Part shown: positions 33,280 through 44,610 of the stretch, one piece after another | Position numbering within the stretch: the stretch's first letter is position 1 | Layout: every line of letters begins with the position of its first letter | DNA from: Alphaproteobacteria bacterium | GTDB taxonomy: Bacteria; Pseudomonadota; Alphaproteobacteria; UBA8366 | Length of the DNA stretch: 64,000 nucleotides | Assembly: GCA_028281325.1 (NCBI GenBank) | Contig: JANQKC010000006.1 | Coordinates: forward strand, 1-64,000 | Direction of reading: 5' to 3' | Translations under genes and position numbers: made by a program | The notes under the pieces: generated by a model | Databases searched by the model: none | Told to the model about the DNA's origin: nothing | What the model saw: only the letters and a program-made list of their open reading frames with translations

Positions 33280-34658
33280 GGAAACCGACCCTCGACGATC
33301 ATACAGGCCCGAAGTACCGGGCGATTTCCCAATCCATTGCGGCCGACATCGCCGAAGGACGGCTGGCGTCCGGCGAGCGGCTTCCGCCGCAGCGCGAGTT
33401 GGCTTGGGCCTTGGGCGTCACCGTCGGCACGGTCAGCCGGGCCTATGCGGATGCGGAGCGGGCGGGCCTCGTCAAAGGAGAGGTCGGCCGGGGCACCTAC
33501 GTGTTGCGGCCGGGATACCGCCATCAGCATCCGGTCCATATCGAACCCGAACCGGGACTGATGGACTTGACCTTCGCCTTTCCACCACCCGGCCCGGAAG
33601 AGGAGCGTCAACTGGCCGATTCGCTGCGGGAACTGTCATCCGACCCGCACTGCGGCGCCTTGCTCGATTACCAACCGAATGCCGGGACCGAACGTCAGCG
33701 GACAGCCGGCGCGCAATGGATGGCACGGATCGGCCTGGAGGTCGCGCCGCAGCAGGTGGTCCAGACCGCCGGGGCGCAACATGCGATTCTCGTGGCCCTC
33801 AGCGCGCTGACCCGGCCCGGCGACCGTGTCGTCACCGAATGCCTGACTTATTCCGGCGTCAAATCGGTCGCCGCAACCCTCGGGTTACGGCTCGACGGCT
33901 TGGCCATGGACGAAGACGGCGTGACCCCGGACGCTTTCGAAAACGCCTGCCGGGACAGCCGGGTTCGCGTGCTCTACTGCATTCCGACCGGACAGAACCC
34001 GACCACGGCGGTGATGCCGGTGGAGCGCCGACAGAAGATAGCCGACATCGCCCGGCGCTACGATGTGAGCATCATCGAGGACGATATCCTCGCCTACCTG
34101 TTCGACGCCCCGCCGCCGCCCATTGCGAACTATGCTCCCGAACGCAGCTACTACATCACGAGCCTTTCCAAGACGATCGCGCCGGGCTTGCGGGTCGGGT
34201 ATATCGCGGCGCCCGCGGCGATGACCGATCGCTTGTCGGCTGCCATTTGGGCGACTTGCTGGACCGCGACGCCGATCACGACCGAAATCGCCGCGCGTTG
34301 GATCGAGAGCGGGGCGGCGGCGCGTATTCTGGACGGCCGGAAACGCGAGATCGCGGCGCGCCGGGCGATGTGCGAGGAGATTCTGCCGACGGACGACCAC
34401 GGAATCCGAAGCGGTCCGATCCATCTCTGGCTGCAACTCCCGGACCCGTGGCGCGCCAACGACTTCGTCACGGAAGCGCGGCGCCGGCATGTCGCCGTCA
34501 CGCCGGCGGAGAGTTTCGCGGTCGGCCGCAACAGCACCCCGCACGCGGTGCGCATCTGTTTCGGCATGCCGAGGACGCGCGACGAACTCAAGACCGGGCT
34601 GGAAACGATTTCGAGTATGCTGAAGGATCCGGCCTGCGCCGGCCAATCCTTCGCCTAA
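33270..34658 (+). CDS. MocR-type regulator (GntR HTH fused to aminotransferase-like domain)
   Basis: The protein is 462 residues from ATG 33270. It has an N-terminal GntR winged helix (ISQSIAADIAEGRLASGERLPPQRELAWALG... VSRAYADAERAGLVKGEVGRGTYV) and a C-terminal fold-type I aminotransferase domain with the PLP lysine Lys301 in SLSKTIAPG. MocR proteins such as PdxR and TauR sense PLP or amino compounds and activate nearby genes. Candidate targets here are the divergent DUF1127 gene or the phzF-GNAT operon. The upstream TTG is not used because the ATG lies in a perfect repeat at normal family length. Confidence 0.93.
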   Translation: MTIWKPTLDDHTGPKYRAISQSIAADIAEGRLASGERLPPQRELAWALGVTVGTVSRAYADAERAGLVKGEVGRGTYVLRPGYRHQHPVHIEPEPGLMDLTFAFPPPGPEEERQLADSLRELSSDPHCGALLDYQPNAGTERQRTAGAQWMARIGLEVAPQQVVQTAGAQHAILVALSALTRPGDRVVTECLTYSGVKSVAATLGLRLDGLAMDEDGVTPDAFENACRDSRVRVLYCIPTGQNPTTAVMPVERRQKIADIARRYDVSIIEDDILAYLFDAPPPPIANYAPERSYYITSLSKTIAPGLRVGYIAAPAAMTDRLSAAIWATCWTATPITTEIAARWIESGAAARILDGRKREIAARRAMCEEILPTDDHGIRSGPIHLWLQLPDPWRANDFVTEARRRHVAVTPAESFAVGRNSTPHAVRICFGMPRTRDELKTGLETISSMLKDPACAGQSFA

Positions 34659-35476
34659 CCCTCGAACGGTGCGACCGTGTGCCCGTGGTTCAGAGGACCG
34701 TGCCCTGTACCGAGACCGGGCGCGGTCGCGATGGCCTTGCGGACATAGACGCGGGCCCGCCGCACCGCATCCGTCAACGTCAGGCCCTGCGCCAAACCGG
34801 TGGCGATGGCCGAGGCGAGCGTGCATCCGGTGCCATGCGTATGCGGGGTGTCGATGCGGCTATCCGGAAAGGTTTCGACGGCACCGTCGCGGAACAGCAC
34901 GTCGGTCACCGCATCGCCCGGCAGATGCCCGCCTTTCACCAGCACCGCCGCCGGCCCGAGCGCGGCAATATCCCGCGCCGCATCGGCCATGGCGTCCACG
35001 TCGCCGATCGACGCCCCGCAGAACACTTCGGCCTCGGGAATGTTCGGTGTCAAAACCGCGGCCATCGGCAACAGGCGGGCCTTCAGCGCGGACATGGCCG
35101 CTTCCTCAAGCAAGGAATGCCCGCCTTTCGCGAACATAACCGGGTCGACCACCAGCGGCACCGTCGGCGCAACCTCGGTGATGGTTTCCGCGACCGTTTC
35201 GATGACCGTGGCATTGTGCAGCATGCCCGTCTTCAGCGCGTCCGCGCCGATATCGTCCAAGACCAGCCGCATCTGCTGCGCGATGAAAGCCGGATCGACG
35301 CCCATGACGTCGAACACGCCTTGGGTATTCTGCGCGGTCAATGCGGTGATCGCCGTCATGGCGAACCCACCCAACGCCGTAACCGTCTTGAGATCGGCTT
35401 GGATGCCCGCGCCACCGCCGGAATCCGAGCCGGCGATGATCAGAACGCGGGACATTTTCGAACGGGGTTCGGTCAC
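34655..35476 (-). CDS. thiD: Hydroxymethylpyrimidine (phosphate) kinase
   Basis: The 273-residue ribokinase-fold protein has [19 protein letters not shown] (substrate binding), the VVDPVM motif and the catalytic [17 protein letters not shown] near the C-terminus. It phosphorylates HMP and HMP-P in thiamine synthesis. The GTG start at 35476 overlaps the glmM stop by GTGA, which indicates translational coupling; ATG 35455 is an alternative start. Placement at the end of the ftsH-glmM block is unusual for a thiamine gene. It converges on the MocR gene with 4 bases of overlap. Confidence 0.93.
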   Translation of the reverse strand: MTEPRSKMSRVLIIAGSDSGGGAGIQADLKTVTALGGFAMTAITALTAQNTQGVFDVMGVDPAFIAQQMRLVLDDIGADALKTGMLHNATVIETVAETITEVAPTVPLVVDPVMFAKGGHSLLEEAAMSALKARLLPMAAVLTPNIPEAEVFCGASIGDVDAMADAARDIAALGPAAVLVKGGHLPGDAVTDVLFRDGAVETFPDSRIDTPHTHGTGCTLASAIATGLAQGLTLTDAVRRARVYVRKAIATAPGLGTGHGPLNHGHTVAPFEG

Positions 35477-36819
35477 GACACCGCGACGCGTTTGATCGTA
35501 TCCACGATATGACCGACCACGGAATCGACCAGCGCCGAATCGTCGCCCTCCGCCATGACACGAATCACCGGCTCGGTCCCCGACGGCCGAATCACCAACC
35601 GTCCGCCCTTACCCAACTGGGATTCCCCTTCCGCGATCGCGGCCTTGACCGCATCCGCATCGAGCGGCGCGCCGCCGTTGAATTTCACGTTGCGCAAGAG
35701 CTGCGGCACCGGCTCGAACACGCGGCAGACCTCGCTGACCGGCCGCCCCTGCTCGGCGACCACCGCCAAAACCTGGAGGGCCGCGATCAGCGCGTCCCCT
35801 GTGGTGACATAGTCATTCAAGATGATGTGGCCCGACTGCTCGCCGCCGACGTTGAAGGCGTGCCGGCGCATATGTTCGACAACGTAGCGGTCGCCGACCG
35901 GGGTGCGCACCAGGTCCAGGCCGACGGTTTCGAGGAACCGTTCGAAGCCGAGATTCGACATCACCGTGCCGACCACGCCCCCGCCCTGCAACCGGCCCTG
36001 CCGATGCCAGTTCGAGGCGATCAGCGCCATCAACTGGTCACCGTCGAGGCGGCGGCCGTGTTCGTCGGCGATGATGAGGCGGTCCGCGTCGCCGTCCAAC
36101 GCGACGCCGATATCCGCGCCATGGGCCACGACCTGTTCGCACATATGCGTCGGGTCGGTCGCACCGCACTTCTTGTTGATATTCAGGCCGTCCGGCTGCA
36201 CCGCGACGGGGACGACGTCCGCCCCCAGTTCCCAGAACACGCTGGGCGCCACCTTATAGGCGGCGCCGTTGGCGCAATCGACGACGATCTTGAGACCGTC
36301 AAGCCGCATGCCGCGCGGGAAGGATTGTTTTACGAACTCGACATATCGGCCAGGCGCATCTTCCATGCGGCGCGCCCGCCCGAGGCCCGAGGATCCGGCA
36401 AGCGCGAAATCGCCGTTTTCCATCAGCGCTTCGATTTCAGCCTCGTCTTCGTCGGACAGCTTATAACCGTCCGGCCCGAACAGCTTGATACCGTTGTCCT
36501 GATAGAGATTGTGCGAGGCCGAGATAACGACGCCGAGATCGGCCCTGAGCGAGCGGGTCAGCATCGCAACCGCTGGCGTGGGCATCGGTCCGACGAGCGC
36601 GACATCCATGCCCATGGTGACGAAACCGGCGGTCAAGGCCGGTTCCAGCATGTAGCCGGACAGCCGCGTGTCCTTGCCGATAACAACGGTATGGCGATGA
36701 TCGCCGCGGCGGAACCGTTGCGCCGCGGCCATCGCGAGGCGCAACACGGTTTGCGACGTGATCGGTTCTTCGTTGGCTAACCCTCGGACACCGTCCGTGC
36801 CGAAGAACTTGCGGCTCAT
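35473..36819 (-). CDS. glmM: Phosphoglucosamine mutase
   Basis: The 448-residue protein interconverts glucosamine-6-P and glucosamine-1-P, the entry to UDP-GlcNAc for peptidoglycan and LPS. It shows [10 protein letters not shown] at the N-terminus, the phosphoserine loop [15 protein letters not shown], the metal loop [11 protein letters not shown] and [11 protein letters not shown] near the end. The position after SASHN is Leu instead of the common Pro. ATG 36819 is supported by GGAGGAGG. It follows ftsH by about 170 bases and precedes thiD. Confidence 0.96.
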   Translation of the reverse strand: MSRKFFGTDGVRGLANEEPITSQTVLRLAMAAAQRFRRGDHRHTVVIGKDTRLSGYMLEPALTAGFVTMGMDVALVGPMPTPAVAMLTRSLRADLGVVISASHNLYQDNGIKLFGPDGYKLSDEDEAEIEALMENGDFALAGSSGLGRARRMEDAPGRYVEFVKQSFPRGMRLDGLKIVVDCANGAAYKVAPSVFWELGADVVPVAVQPDGLNINKKCGATDPTHMCEQVVAHGADIGVALDGDADRLIIADEHGRRLDGDQLMALIASNWHRQGRLQGGGVVGTVMSNLGFERFLETVGLDLVRTPVGDRYVVEHMRRHAFNVGGEQSGHIILNDYVTTGDALIAALQVLAVVAEQGRPVSEVCRVFEPVPQLLRNVKFNGGAPLDADAVKAAIAEGESQLGKGGRLVIRPSGTEPVIRVMAEGDDSALVDSVVGHIVDTIKRVAVS

Positions 36820-36946
36820 GGCCTCCTCCAAACTAATCCCCGCCTGCACAGCCGATCCGGCGAAACGGACGTCAGCGAGCGGGACGCAGCAACAGCCTCT
36901 AATCGAATGGGCTATTTAACCAGGAAATCGGGCGCTGACAAGGCAA

Positions 36947-36972
36947 CGGCCCGCCGATTTCTCGGCGGGCCG
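36947..36972 (-). terminator. Strong hairpin after ftsH
   Basis: CGGCCCGCCGA-TTTC-TCGGCGGGCCG is a perfect 11-base stem with a 4-base loop, 17 bases past the ftsH stop. The T-run after it is weak, so it may be an attenuating or RNA-stabilising hairpin rather than a strict terminator before glmM. Confidence 0.6.
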
Positions 36973-36988
36973 CAGTCGAGTTACCCTG

Positions 36989-38923
36989 TTATCCGCCCTG
37001 CGGTTCGGGTTCCGGCCCGGGACCGACCGGTCCGCTGGCCCCGCCCGTTCCATCGGTCGTCGGGACCGATGAGCGGACGCCGCTCGGCGGGGGCGTGTCG
37101 TCATCCTTCTCGCGGACGATCGGTTCCCCGCGCAGCAGCGCATCGATCTCATCGCCGGACAATGTCTCGTATTCGAGCAATGCGTTGGCGAGCGTGTGCA
37201 GATCGTCGATATGATCGGTGAGAATGGTCCGGCACTGTCCGTCGGCGCTGTCGACGATGTCGCGGACTTCCTGATCGATGACCTCCGCCGTCGCGTCGGA
37301 CACGCTCTTGGTCTGCGCCACGGAATGACCGAGGAAGATTTCTTCCTGGTTTTCGTTGTAGCGCAACGGCCCGAGCTTGTCGCTCATGCCCCATTCGGTG
37401 ACCATCTTGCGGGCGATATCGGTGGCCTGCGCAATATCGTTCGACGCGCCGGTCGTCACCTTTTCCCGACCGAAGATGATGTCTTCGGCGACGCGGCCGC
37501 CCATCGCCACCACAAGGTTGGCCTCAAGCTGGTCGCGCGACATCGAATACTGATCCTTCTCCGGCAGGCGCATGACCATGCCGAGCGCGCGCCCGCGCGG
37601 AATGATCGTCGCCTTATGGATCGGATCGGAGGCTTCGCAATGCAGCGACGCGATCGCGTGCCCGGCCTCGTGATAAGCGGTCAGACGCTTTTCGTCTTCG
37701 GTCATCACCATGGAGCGCCGTTCGGTGCCCATCATGACCTTGTCCTTGGCGTCCTCCAGTTCCTGCATCGACACGACGCGACGATTCTTGCGCGCGGCCA
37801 GCAAGGCGGCCTCGTTCACCAGGTTCGCCAGATCGGCGCCCGAGAAGCCCGGCGTGCCGCGGGCAATGATACGGGCCTCCACGTTCGGCGCCAGCGGCAC
37901 CTTCCGCAGATGCACTTTCAGGATTTTTTCGCGGCCCAGCACGTCCGGATTCGGCACCACGACCTGCCGGTCGAACCGGCCGGGACGCAGCAGCGCCGGA
38001 TCCAGCACATCGGGCCGGTTGGTCGCCGCGATCAGGATGACGCCTTCGTTCGCTTCGAAACCGTCCATCTCGACGAGCAATTGGTTGAGCGTCTGTTCGC
38101 GTTCGTCGTTGCCGCCGCCGAGACCGGCGCCGCGATGACGTCCGACCGCGTCGATTTCGTCGATGAACACCAGACAGGGCGCATTCTTCTTTGCCTGCTC
38201 GAACATGTCGCGCACGCGGGATGCGCCGACACCGACGAACATCTCGACGAATTCCGAACCGGAAATCGTGAAGAACGGCACGTTCGCCTCGCCGGCGATG
38301 GCGCGGGCCAGCAACGTCTTACCGGTGCCCGGCGGTCCGACAAGCAACACGCCCTTCGGAATGCGGCCGCCGAGACGCTGGAATTTTTGCGGATCGCGCA
38401 AGAACTCGACGATCTCCTCAAGCTCCTGCTTGGCCTCGTCGATGCCGGCGACATCCTCGAAGGTGACGCGGCCGGTCTTCTCGGTCAGCAGACGCGCCCG
38501 CGACTTGCCGAAACCCATGGCGCGGCCGCCGCCGGATTGCATCTGGCGCATGAAGAAAATCCAGACGCCGATCAATAGCAGAATCGGGAACCAGTTCAAA
38601 AGCACGGCGAACAGCGTCGGCATGCCTTCTTCCGGCGGTTCCGCCTCGATCGTCACCTTGTGTTTGACGAGCTTGTCGACAAGATTCGGATCGTCGGGCG
38701 AATTGGTCGTGAAGTTCGCACCGGCATTGTCGATAATCGAAATCTTGCGGCCTTCGATCGTGACCTTTTTGACGTCGCCGGCTTCAACCTTGTCGAGGAA
38801 GTCCGAATACGGAATCGGCATATCTGCCGACCGGTGAGCCGATCCTTGAAATAGATTGAAGAGCCCGATCAGAAGGATCAGGATCACAATCCAAAGTGCT
38901 ATATTCCTGCCGAACAGCGCCAA
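36989..38923 (-). CDS. ftsH: ATP-dependent zinc metalloprotease FtsH
   Basis: The 644-residue protein has two membrane segments (about 7-26 and 103-125) around a periplasmic domain, an AAA module with Walker A GPPGTGKT (Lys202), Walker [13 protein letters not shown] and the second region of homology, and the zinc site HEAGH at 418-422. It degrades misassembled membrane proteins and regulators such as LpxC. The start is TTG 38923. It follows tilS as is common in proteobacteria. The Pro/Gly-rich end (after about 610) is a flexible tail. Confidence 0.97.
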   Translation of the reverse strand: MALFGRNIALWIVILILLIGLFNLFQGSAHRSADMPIPYSDFLDKVEAGDVKKVTIEGRKISIIDNAGANFTTNSPDDPNLVDKLVKHKVTIEAEPPEEGMPTLFAVLLNWFPILLLIGVWIFFMRQMQSGGGRAMGFGKSRARLLTEKTGRVTFEDVAGIDEAKQELEEIVEFLRDPQKFQRLGGRIPKGVLLVGPPGTGKTLLARAIAGEANVPFFTISGSEFVEMFVGVGASRVRDMFEQAKKNAPCLVFIDEIDAVGRHRGAGLGGGNDEREQTLNQLLVEMDGFEANEGVILIAATNRPDVLDPALLRPGRFDRQVVVPNPDVLGREKILKVHLRKVPLAPNVEARIIARGTPGFSGADLANLVNEAALLAARKNRRVVSMQELEDAKDKVMMGTERRSMVMTEDEKRLTAYHEAGHAIASLHCEASDPIHKATIIPRGRALGMVMRLPEKDQYSMSRDQLEANLVVAMGGRVAEDIIFGREKVTTGASNDIAQATDIARKMVTEWGMSDKLGPLRYNENQEEIFLGHSVAQTKSVSDATAEVIDQEVRDIVDSADGQCRTILTDHIDDLHTLANALLEYETLSGDEIDALLRGEPIVREKDDDTPPPSGVRSSVPTTDGTGGASGPVGPGPEPEPQGG

Positions 38924-39023
38924 GTCTCCATCGGTTTAAAGGCCAAATCCTGGAATCCACTGGCGCGCCGCGCCGGTCGCCGTCCTGGCCTAATCCTTCA
39001 ATAACACAAAGCCATACCGCGGG

Positions 39024-40397
39024 TTAAGCATTTGCTGCCGAAATCCTGTTCGCCGCCCGAGCCGAACTGAGAGGCTTAACCGGGGCGAACCGTACAACCC
39101 GCACTCGGGGAGGGACAAATGCGTCCCCGCGATATACATAAGTCAAGTGGGGTACGGACGCGACAACGTCAAGGTGCCAAAAAGTAGGAAGCGATGGACG
39201 AACCGCCGCCGGAACGGCGGTTTTCCGGATTTCAGGGCACGCCTTAACGATTTCGGCCCACCCCTTTCGTCCGAGCCGCCGCAGTTCGAATCGGTCGCCC
39301 CCCTCGACAGTCAGGCGGAATCGGCCGTCCCACGCCAGTTCGCCGGTCCCGGTCAGCACCTCCCGGGCGGCCCGAGGTTCACGGCAGATCAATACTTGGT
39401 CATGCGCCTCTCTATGATGCGCCGGTGCGATACGGCATCCCAACAATGTCCGCGCGCCGTGTAGGCGGCCGGGAACCGCCAGTGCGGCATAGAGCCGTTC
39501 CAACCGATCCAGACGCGGCGGATAGGGTGTCCCTCCAATACAGCCCAGCATCCGCGCCAAAGCCCGCAACGCCACCTCTTCCGGCGCCGCGCCTAGGGCG
39601 GCGCGGTCGAGATAACCATACCCTTCGGCATGAAGCGTCACCGAACCCGCCAGCAGGTCGGCCACCGCCTGATCAAGCGCTTGCCGCGCGCGCGTCATCC
39701 GCCGGGCGGTATCGCAAAGCCGTCGCGTCGTCAGGCCTTCCGCGGCAAGCATCGGCGCGGCCTTGCGAAACCGAACGCGCGCAAAGGACGGATTGTCGTT
39801 CGACGGGTCTTCCACATGCGGGGCGTCGGCCGCCGCCAAGGTCGCTCGAAGCCGGGCCTTCGGGATGTCCAACAACGGCCGAAGGAGGCGCACCGCGGCG
39901 GTTTCGACGATCGGCGCCATCGCCGACAATCCGTCGACACCGCTCCCGCGCGCCAATCGAAGCATGACGGTTTCCGCCTGATCTTCCCGGTGGTGCGCCA
40001 ACACGAGATGCAGTATGTCATGCTCGACGCACCAGGATGACATCAGGTCGAACCGGGCGGTTCGAGCCGCGGCCTGTACGTTGCCGCCGATCGCAGTGTC
40101 GGGCCGGGTGAGAACAACGGCCGGGATGTTGCGATCCTGAAGCCAGCCTGCGACGCGACGCGCTTCCGACGCGGAGCCGGGCCGCAACCGGTGGTCGACC
40201 GTCAATGCCGTCAAATTTCCGCCCTGCGCGACGGCCCAATCATGCAGCAGAAGCGTCAGCGCCATGCTGTCAGCGCCGCCCGAACATCCAACGGCAAGCC
40301 GCGGGCGTCGCTCGAACGGTCCCACCGCCGCCATCAGACGCGCGAAATCCCCCTGCCCGATGGGCACGGCCGTGGCGTCGCCTGTATCGGATGCCAT
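39024..40397 (-). CDS. tilS: tRNA(Ile)-lysidine synthase
   Basis: The 457-residue protein has the N-type ATP pyrophosphatase PP-loop SGGADS at 39-44 and the LVLAHHREDQAETVMLRLARGSG region. It puts lysine on C34 of the CAU anticodon tRNA-Ile, changing both decoding and charging. The C-terminal TilS domain (from about 375) is divergent. Length is normal for alphaproteobacteria. It lies 9 bases after ybgF and about 100 before ftsH. Confidence 0.93.
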   Translation of the reverse strand: MASDTGDATAVPIGQGDFARLMAAVGPFERRPRLAVGCSGGADSMALTLLLHDWAVAQGGNLTALTVDHRLRPGSASEARRVAGWLQDRNIPAVVLTRPDTAIGGNVQAAARTARFDLMSSWCVEHDILHLVLAHHREDQAETVMLRLARGSGVDGLSAMAPIVETAAVRLLRPLLDIPKARLRATLAAADAPHVEDPSNDNPSFARVRFRKAAPMLAAEGLTTRRLCDTARRMTRARQALDQAVADLLAGSVTLHAEGYGYLDRAALGAAPEEVALRALARMLGCIGGTPYPPRLDRLERLYAALAVPGRLHGARTLLGCRIAPAHHREAHDQVLICREPRAAREVLTGTGELAWDGRFRLTVEGGDRFELRRLGRKGWAEIVKACPEIRKTAVPAAVRPSLPTFWHLDVVASVPHLTYVYRGDAFVPPRVRVVRFAPVKPLSSARAANRISAANA

Positions 40398-40406
40398 CGG
40401 GGTCGG

Positions 40407-41510
40407 CTAGGTGCAGTCGCCGCGCTTTATCTCGTCGCGGGCGCTATCGAGCAACCGCTTGTTCGACTTCGGAAAGGATTTCAGAAGCTGGTTCCAGGCG
40501 GCGCATGCCGGTTGCTTCTCGTCGATTGCCGACAAGGATTTGCCGAGCTTGAAAAGGCTGTCCGGCGCCTTGTTGCCCTCGGGATACTTCTTATAACTAT
40601 CCAAGAAAACCCGGGCGGCTTCGGCATAGTCGTTGCGGAAGTAGTGCGTTTCGCCCAGCCAATACAGCGCGTTGCTCGCCAGCGGGCTTTCCGGGTTGCC
40701 CTCGACGAACCCCTCGAAGGCGGTTGCCGCGCCGGCGTAATCACGACGCTGCAACAAACCGAACGCGCGGTCATATTGTTGCCGCGGCGTATCGGAGGCG
40801 CTGCCCGCCGACGCAATTTGCGAGCCCGCCGGCGCATCCGGCACGGATGTCGCCGGCGGCTTCACGATCGTCGCGCCAGACCGCGACATCGTGCCCAGAA
40901 CCTGTTGACCCGGCTGCAGCGGCTTCCCGGCCGCCGCTTGACCGGTCGGTCCGACGCCGGTGATCGGCTTGCTTCCCATCGCGGGCGCGGCTGCCGGCGC
41001 AGTCGCTGCAGCCGTCGCCTGCGCCGCCCCCGGCTCCAGGCTGCCGGACTGTTGTCCGCCACCGCCTTCAAGCGCCTGGAACCGTTGGTCCACGTCGGAG
41101 ATCAGCTTATCCAGCCGATCCTTGATCGTGTTGATGCCGAATTCGACTTCCTCGATGCGGCCGGTCAACTCGCGCATCTGACCTTCCAGATTTTGCATCT
41201 GGACCTGCATCCGGGAAACGGAGGCGCTATCCCCGCCCGCCGGCGGCGCGGCCCCTTCGATGGGGTCACGCTTGGGCGCGCGGCCCGAGTAGACATATGC
41301 CTGCAAATCGCTGAGATCGCGGCGGATGCGCTGCAACTGCAACGCCAATTCGGAATCCTGCGCGGCGGCCGGCCCGCTCAGGATGGCCATAAAAACGGCC
41401 AACGCGCCGGGCAAGACCCGGCGCGCCAAGACGCGGCTGTGATTGCGGAGAAGGAATGCGCGAGCCGCCAGAAGCGGTAATCCAGCGGCCCCACGATTAA
41501 TCTTCAACAT
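40407..41510 (-). CDS. ybgF: Tol-Pal cell division coordinator CpoB/YbgF
   Basis: The 367-residue periplasmic protein has a signal region ending about residue 51 (GPAAAQD), a coiled-coil segment about 55-135 (RMQVQMQNLEGQMRELTGRI), a Pro/Ala/Gly linker and a C-terminal TPR domain of about 120 residues (PRQQYDRAFGLLQRRDYAGA onwards). CpoB coordinates peptidoglycan synthesis with outer-membrane constriction through TolA. The N-terminal part before the hydrophobic segment is longer than usual, so a later start is possible. It follows pal by 98 bases. Confidence 0.9.
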   Translation of the reverse strand: MLKINRGAAGLPLLAARAFLLRNHSRVLARRVLPGALAVFMAILSGPAAAQDSELALQLQRIRRDLSDLQAYVYSGRAPKRDPIEGAAPPAGGDSASVSRMQVQMQNLEGQMRELTGRIEEVEFGINTIKDRLDKLISDVDQRFQALEGGGGQQSGSLEPGAAQATAAATAPAAAPAMGSKPITGVGPTGQAAAGKPLQPGQQVLGTMSRSGATIVKPPATSVPDAPAGSQIASAGSASDTPRQQYDRAFGLLQRRDYAGAATAFEGFVEGNPESPLASNALYWLGETHYFRNDYAEAARVFLDSYKKYPEGNKAPDSLFKLGKSLSAIDEKQPACAAWNQLLKSFPKSNKRLLDSARDEIKRGDCT

Positions 41511-41608
41511 CTGTCGCCCGTTCGTCGTTGCGTTATGCCGGGCGAAGACGGCTGGTGTACGACGTCAATTGCGTTGGCGGCCATCGGGTGACCGCCCACC
41601 GCAATCGG

Positions 41609-42130
41609 TCAGCTCTCCGCCCCACCGGTAATCGTCGTAACGGATCGCCGGTTCTGCGACCAAGCCCATTCGTTCGAGCCAAGGACCGCCGGGCGTTCCT
41701 TGCCGTAACTGATGGTCTTGATACGGTTTGCCGCGACCCCCTTGCTGATCAGATAGTCCTTCACGGCGTTTGCCCGCCGATCACCCAGCGCCAAGTTGTA
41801 TTCGCGCGTGCCGCGCTCGTCGGCATGGCCTTCGACCGTGATCGTCGCCGCGGAAATCCGGGACAGCCATTCGGCCTGTTTATCCAGCGTTTCCTGCGCC
41901 TTGGCGGTCAGCGTCGATCTATCGAAATCAAAAAATACGCGGTCGCCGACATTCACGATAAAGTCCTGCACCGAACCCGGAACGACCTGTACGGGTGCGC
42001 TGCCGGCTGCGGACCCTCCAGTCTGTGCCGCAGCGCCGCCACCTGTCTGGCCGTCAGTGTCTTCTGGGTCGGTCGCGCACGCCGACACCAGCAACAACGC
42101 CGCCAGCAGGCTAAATAGTTTAAACCGCAT
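41609..42130 (-). CDS. pal: Peptidoglycan-associated lipoprotein
   Basis: The 173-residue protein has a lipoprotein signal with lipobox LLVSAC (Cys19), a Gly/Ser-rich linker and a C-terminal OmpA-like peptidoglycan-binding domain with ITVEGHADERGTREYNLALGDRRANAV. Pal tethers the outer membrane to peptidoglycan and is a partner of TolB. It lies after tolB with a 168-base gap that is AT-rich and probably contains a separate promoter. Confidence 0.95.
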   Translation of the reverse strand: MRFKLFSLLAALLLVSACATDPEDTDGQTGGGAAAQTGGSAAGSAPVQVVPGSVQDFIVNVGDRVFFDFDRSTLTAKAQETLDKQAEWLSRISAATITVEGHADERGTREYNLALGDRRANAVKDYLISKGVAANRIKTISYGKERPAVLGSNEWAWSQNRRSVTTITGGAES

Positions 42131-42298
42131 CTAAAATACCCCCTCGGAGGACGAACAAAAAGTTCCCGCGCCGACAATAGGTCGACGGACCAAATTTAAA
42201 CAGTCACCCTTTGAAACACAACAGGTGAATACTAAAAAAGAACACCGTTGCATCAAAGCAATACCTGCCATTTTCTTGCCTGAATTATGCCACATACT

Positions 42299-43654
42299 TT
42301 ACGGGATTATTGGAGACCACGCCGGGTCCGATGCCTGCCCCGGCGTTACGACGCGGCGCAGGTTGTGACCGGTCAGGTCGACCGAATACAGATGCACGGC
42401 GCCGCCGCCGCCCTGTTTATTCGTCGGTTCCTGACGAAAGAACATCAAAACCCGGCCGTTCGGCGCCCAAGTCGGCGATTCCTCCAGAAAACTCTCGCTG
42501 AGCAACCGCTCCCCGCTGCCGTCGGGCCGCATCACGCCGATGAAGAACCGCCCGCCGCTTTGCTTGGTGAAAGCGATGAGGTCGCCGCGCGGCGACCAGA
42601 CCGGCGTCGCGTAGCGGCCGCGGTTGAAGCTGATCCGACGAACGTTGCTGCCGTCCGCGTTCATGACATAGACCTGAGGACTGCCGCCACGATCCGAATT
42701 GAACACGACGCGCTTGCCGTCCGGCGAAAAACTCGGCGACGTATCGATCGCCGGATGCGATGTCAGGCGCTTCGATTTCCGCGTCCGCAAATCCATCGTG
42801 TAGATGTCGGAGTTACCGTTCTCGGCATGCGACATGATCACCGAGTTTCCGTTCGGCGCGAAGCGGGGGGCGAAGGTCATCCCCTTGAACGCGCCCAATA
42901 CCTCCTGCCGCCCGGTGTCGATGTTGAACAGATAGACCCGCGGCGTGTTGTTGAAATAGGACAGATAGGTGATCTCCTGCGCGGACCGCGAGAACCGCGG
43001 CGTCAGCACGAGCGCGCGCCCGTCGGTCAGATGACGGTGGTTCGCGCCGTCCTGGTCCATGATGGCGAGCCGTTTGATCCGACGGTTGGCCGGGCCGCTT
43101 TCGGCGACGTAGACGATGCGCGTATCGAAGTACCCCTCTTCGCCGGTGATCCGCTTGTAGATCGCGTCGGCAATGATATGCGCCACGCGGCGCCAATTCT
43201 CGCGCCGTGTCGTGTATTGAAGACCGGCCATCTGCGCTTCGGCAAAGACGTCCCATAGGCGGAATTCGACCTTCAATCGACCATCGCCCTGCACGCGGAT
43301 CGCGCCGTTCACCAGTGCCTGTGCGTTGATCACGCGCCAGTCGGCGAACCGCGGCTGCACCTGGAGCGAGGCCGCGTCTTGCAGAAAGGCGCGTTTGTCG
43401 ACGGGTTTGAACAGACCCGACCGTTCCAGGTTGGCGGCGACCACCGTCGCGATATCGCGTCCAACCTGCGTTTCCACCGCCTGGGTGCCATGGAAATCGG
43501 CAACCGCGATCGGCAACGGCTGTAAATGGCCGCGCGTGATGTCCACCTGCAATTCGGCGGCGGCGGGCAGCGTCATGAAACCAAGAATGATCGATGCGGC
43601 GATCGCCATCGCGCATCGCGCCGGATACAAGAATGTCTCTCTAACGAATCTCAT
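42299..43654 (-). CDS. tolB: Tol-Pal system beta-propeller protein TolB
   Basis: The 451-residue periplasmic protein has a signal peptide (about 11-34), an N-terminal alpha/beta domain and a C-terminal six-bladed propeller with repeated [15 protein letters not shown] strands. It binds Pal and TolA. ATG 43654 overlaps the tolA stop by one base (TGATG), a coupling signal, so the upstream frame start at 43705 is not used. Confidence 0.95.
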   Translation of the reverse strand: MRFVRETFLYPARCAMAIAASIILGFMTLPAAAELQVDITRGHLQPLPIAVADFHGTQAVETQVGRDIATVVAANLERSGLFKPVDKRAFLQDAASLQVQPRFADWRVINAQALVNGAIRVQGDGRLKVEFRLWDVFAEAQMAGLQYTTRRENWRRVAHIIADAIYKRITGEEGYFDTRIVYVAESGPANRRIKRLAIMDQDGANHRHLTDGRALVLTPRFSRSAQEITYLSYFNNTPRVYLFNIDTGRQEVLGAFKGMTFAPRFAPNGNSVIMSHAENGNSDIYTMDLRTRKSKRLTSHPAIDTSPSFSPDGKRVVFNSDRGGSPQVYVMNADGSNVRRISFNRGRYATPVWSPRGDLIAFTKQSGGRFFIGVMRPDGSGERLLSESFLEESPTWAPNGRVLMFFRQEPTNKQGGGGAVHLYSVDLTGHNLRRVVTPGQASDPAWSPIIP

Positions 43655-44601
43655 CAGCGTCCAACCAATTCTCTCGGATCGAATGTGAGCCTTGTTTCTT
43701 TCCAAAGATCATACTTTCCCTGTGGTAACGCTAGCGGCGTACAACGCGGGTTCTTGATCGCCCGGATCACGCTTTCCGCGGCAGCCCGGTAAAAGGGCTC
43801 CCGGAACATTCGGGACGTGTCGACGATTTGCGCGGATTGAACCGTTCTGTCGCGGTTGATGACCAACCGCACCTCGACCACCAGATTTTCGGCGTTCGGC
43901 GCACCGGCCGGCGGACTCCAACAGCTTTCGATCTGGCGTTTCAAGGCGTCGACCTCGCTCATCGACAGCCGCTGATCGAGACGGCTGACCTGCTGCGATT
44001 GCGGCCGGCTTCCGCCATGATTTTTCAACGCGTCCGCGATCGATTCGCCGAAGGATTTTTCCGGCTCTTTCGGCGCCGGCCGCGGCTGCTTCTTGAGCTT
44101 TTCGACGGTCTTCAGCACCGATGCGAAATCGTCCGGTGACGGCGGCGGCTTCGGTTTGCGCTGCGGCGTGGGAGCCCGTTTCACTTCGGGTTCCGCCACC
44201 TTCTGGGGTGGCTCCTCGGGCGCCGGTTCGGGCTTCGGCTTCGCCACCGGCTTTGGTTCCGGTTTGGGTTCCGGCTTCGCCTCGGGCTTTTTGGGCTCGG
44301 GCGGCTTCGGCAACGCAACGGCATCCGGCGGTGGAGGCGGCGGCGCCGGCGGATTCGGCAAGGACGCCTGCGGCTTGGGCGGCGGGGGCGGCTTGGGTTT
44401 CGGTTCGGGCTTCGGTTTCGCTTCGACGACAGGCTGCGCCGGGGCCGGCGGCGCCTGGGTCGGGAGTTCGGTCACCACGGCCACATCGATGGCTTGCTGA
44501 GGTTCGATGACGCGGTCGGGCGCGAAGGACGGCAATCCTACCCATGCCAGCAGGACAACTGCGACATGCAACAGAATGGATAGGATAAATGGACCGCGCA
44601 T
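43654..44601 (-). CDS. tolA: TolA envelope-spanning protein
   Basis: The 315-residue protein has one N-terminal membrane helix (about 4-22), a long low-complexity Pro/Lys/Glu-rich periplasmic domain (about 50-175; [13 protein letters not shown]-type) and a small globular C-terminal domain with [14 protein letters not shown] and [12 protein letters not shown]. The Pro-rich stalk replaces the Ala/Lys helix of E. coli TolA, as is usual in alphaproteobacteria. It links TolQR energy to Pal and TolB. Confidence 0.92.
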   Translation of the reverse strand: MRGPFILSILLHVAVVLLAWVGLPSFAPDRVIEPQQAIDVAVVTELPTQAPPAPAQPVVEAKPKPEPKPKPPPPPKPQASLPNPPAPPPPPPDAVALPKPPEPKKPEAKPEPKPEPKPVAKPKPEPAPEEPPQKVAEPEVKRAPTPQRKPKPPPSPDDFASVLKTVEKLKKQPRPAPKEPEKSFGESIADALKNHGGSRPQSQQVSRLDQRLSMSEVDALKRQIESCWSPPAGAPNAENLVVEVRLVINRDRTVQSAQIVDTSRMFREPFYRAAAESVIRAIKNPRCTPLALPQGKYDLWKETRLTFDPRELVGR

Positions 44602-44610
44602 AGCACTCGA

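Noticed and set aside
35509-38578. Long rightward frames opposite glmM and ftsH
   Set aside because: Both lie wholly antisense to genes with diagnostic motifs and have shadow-type composition.
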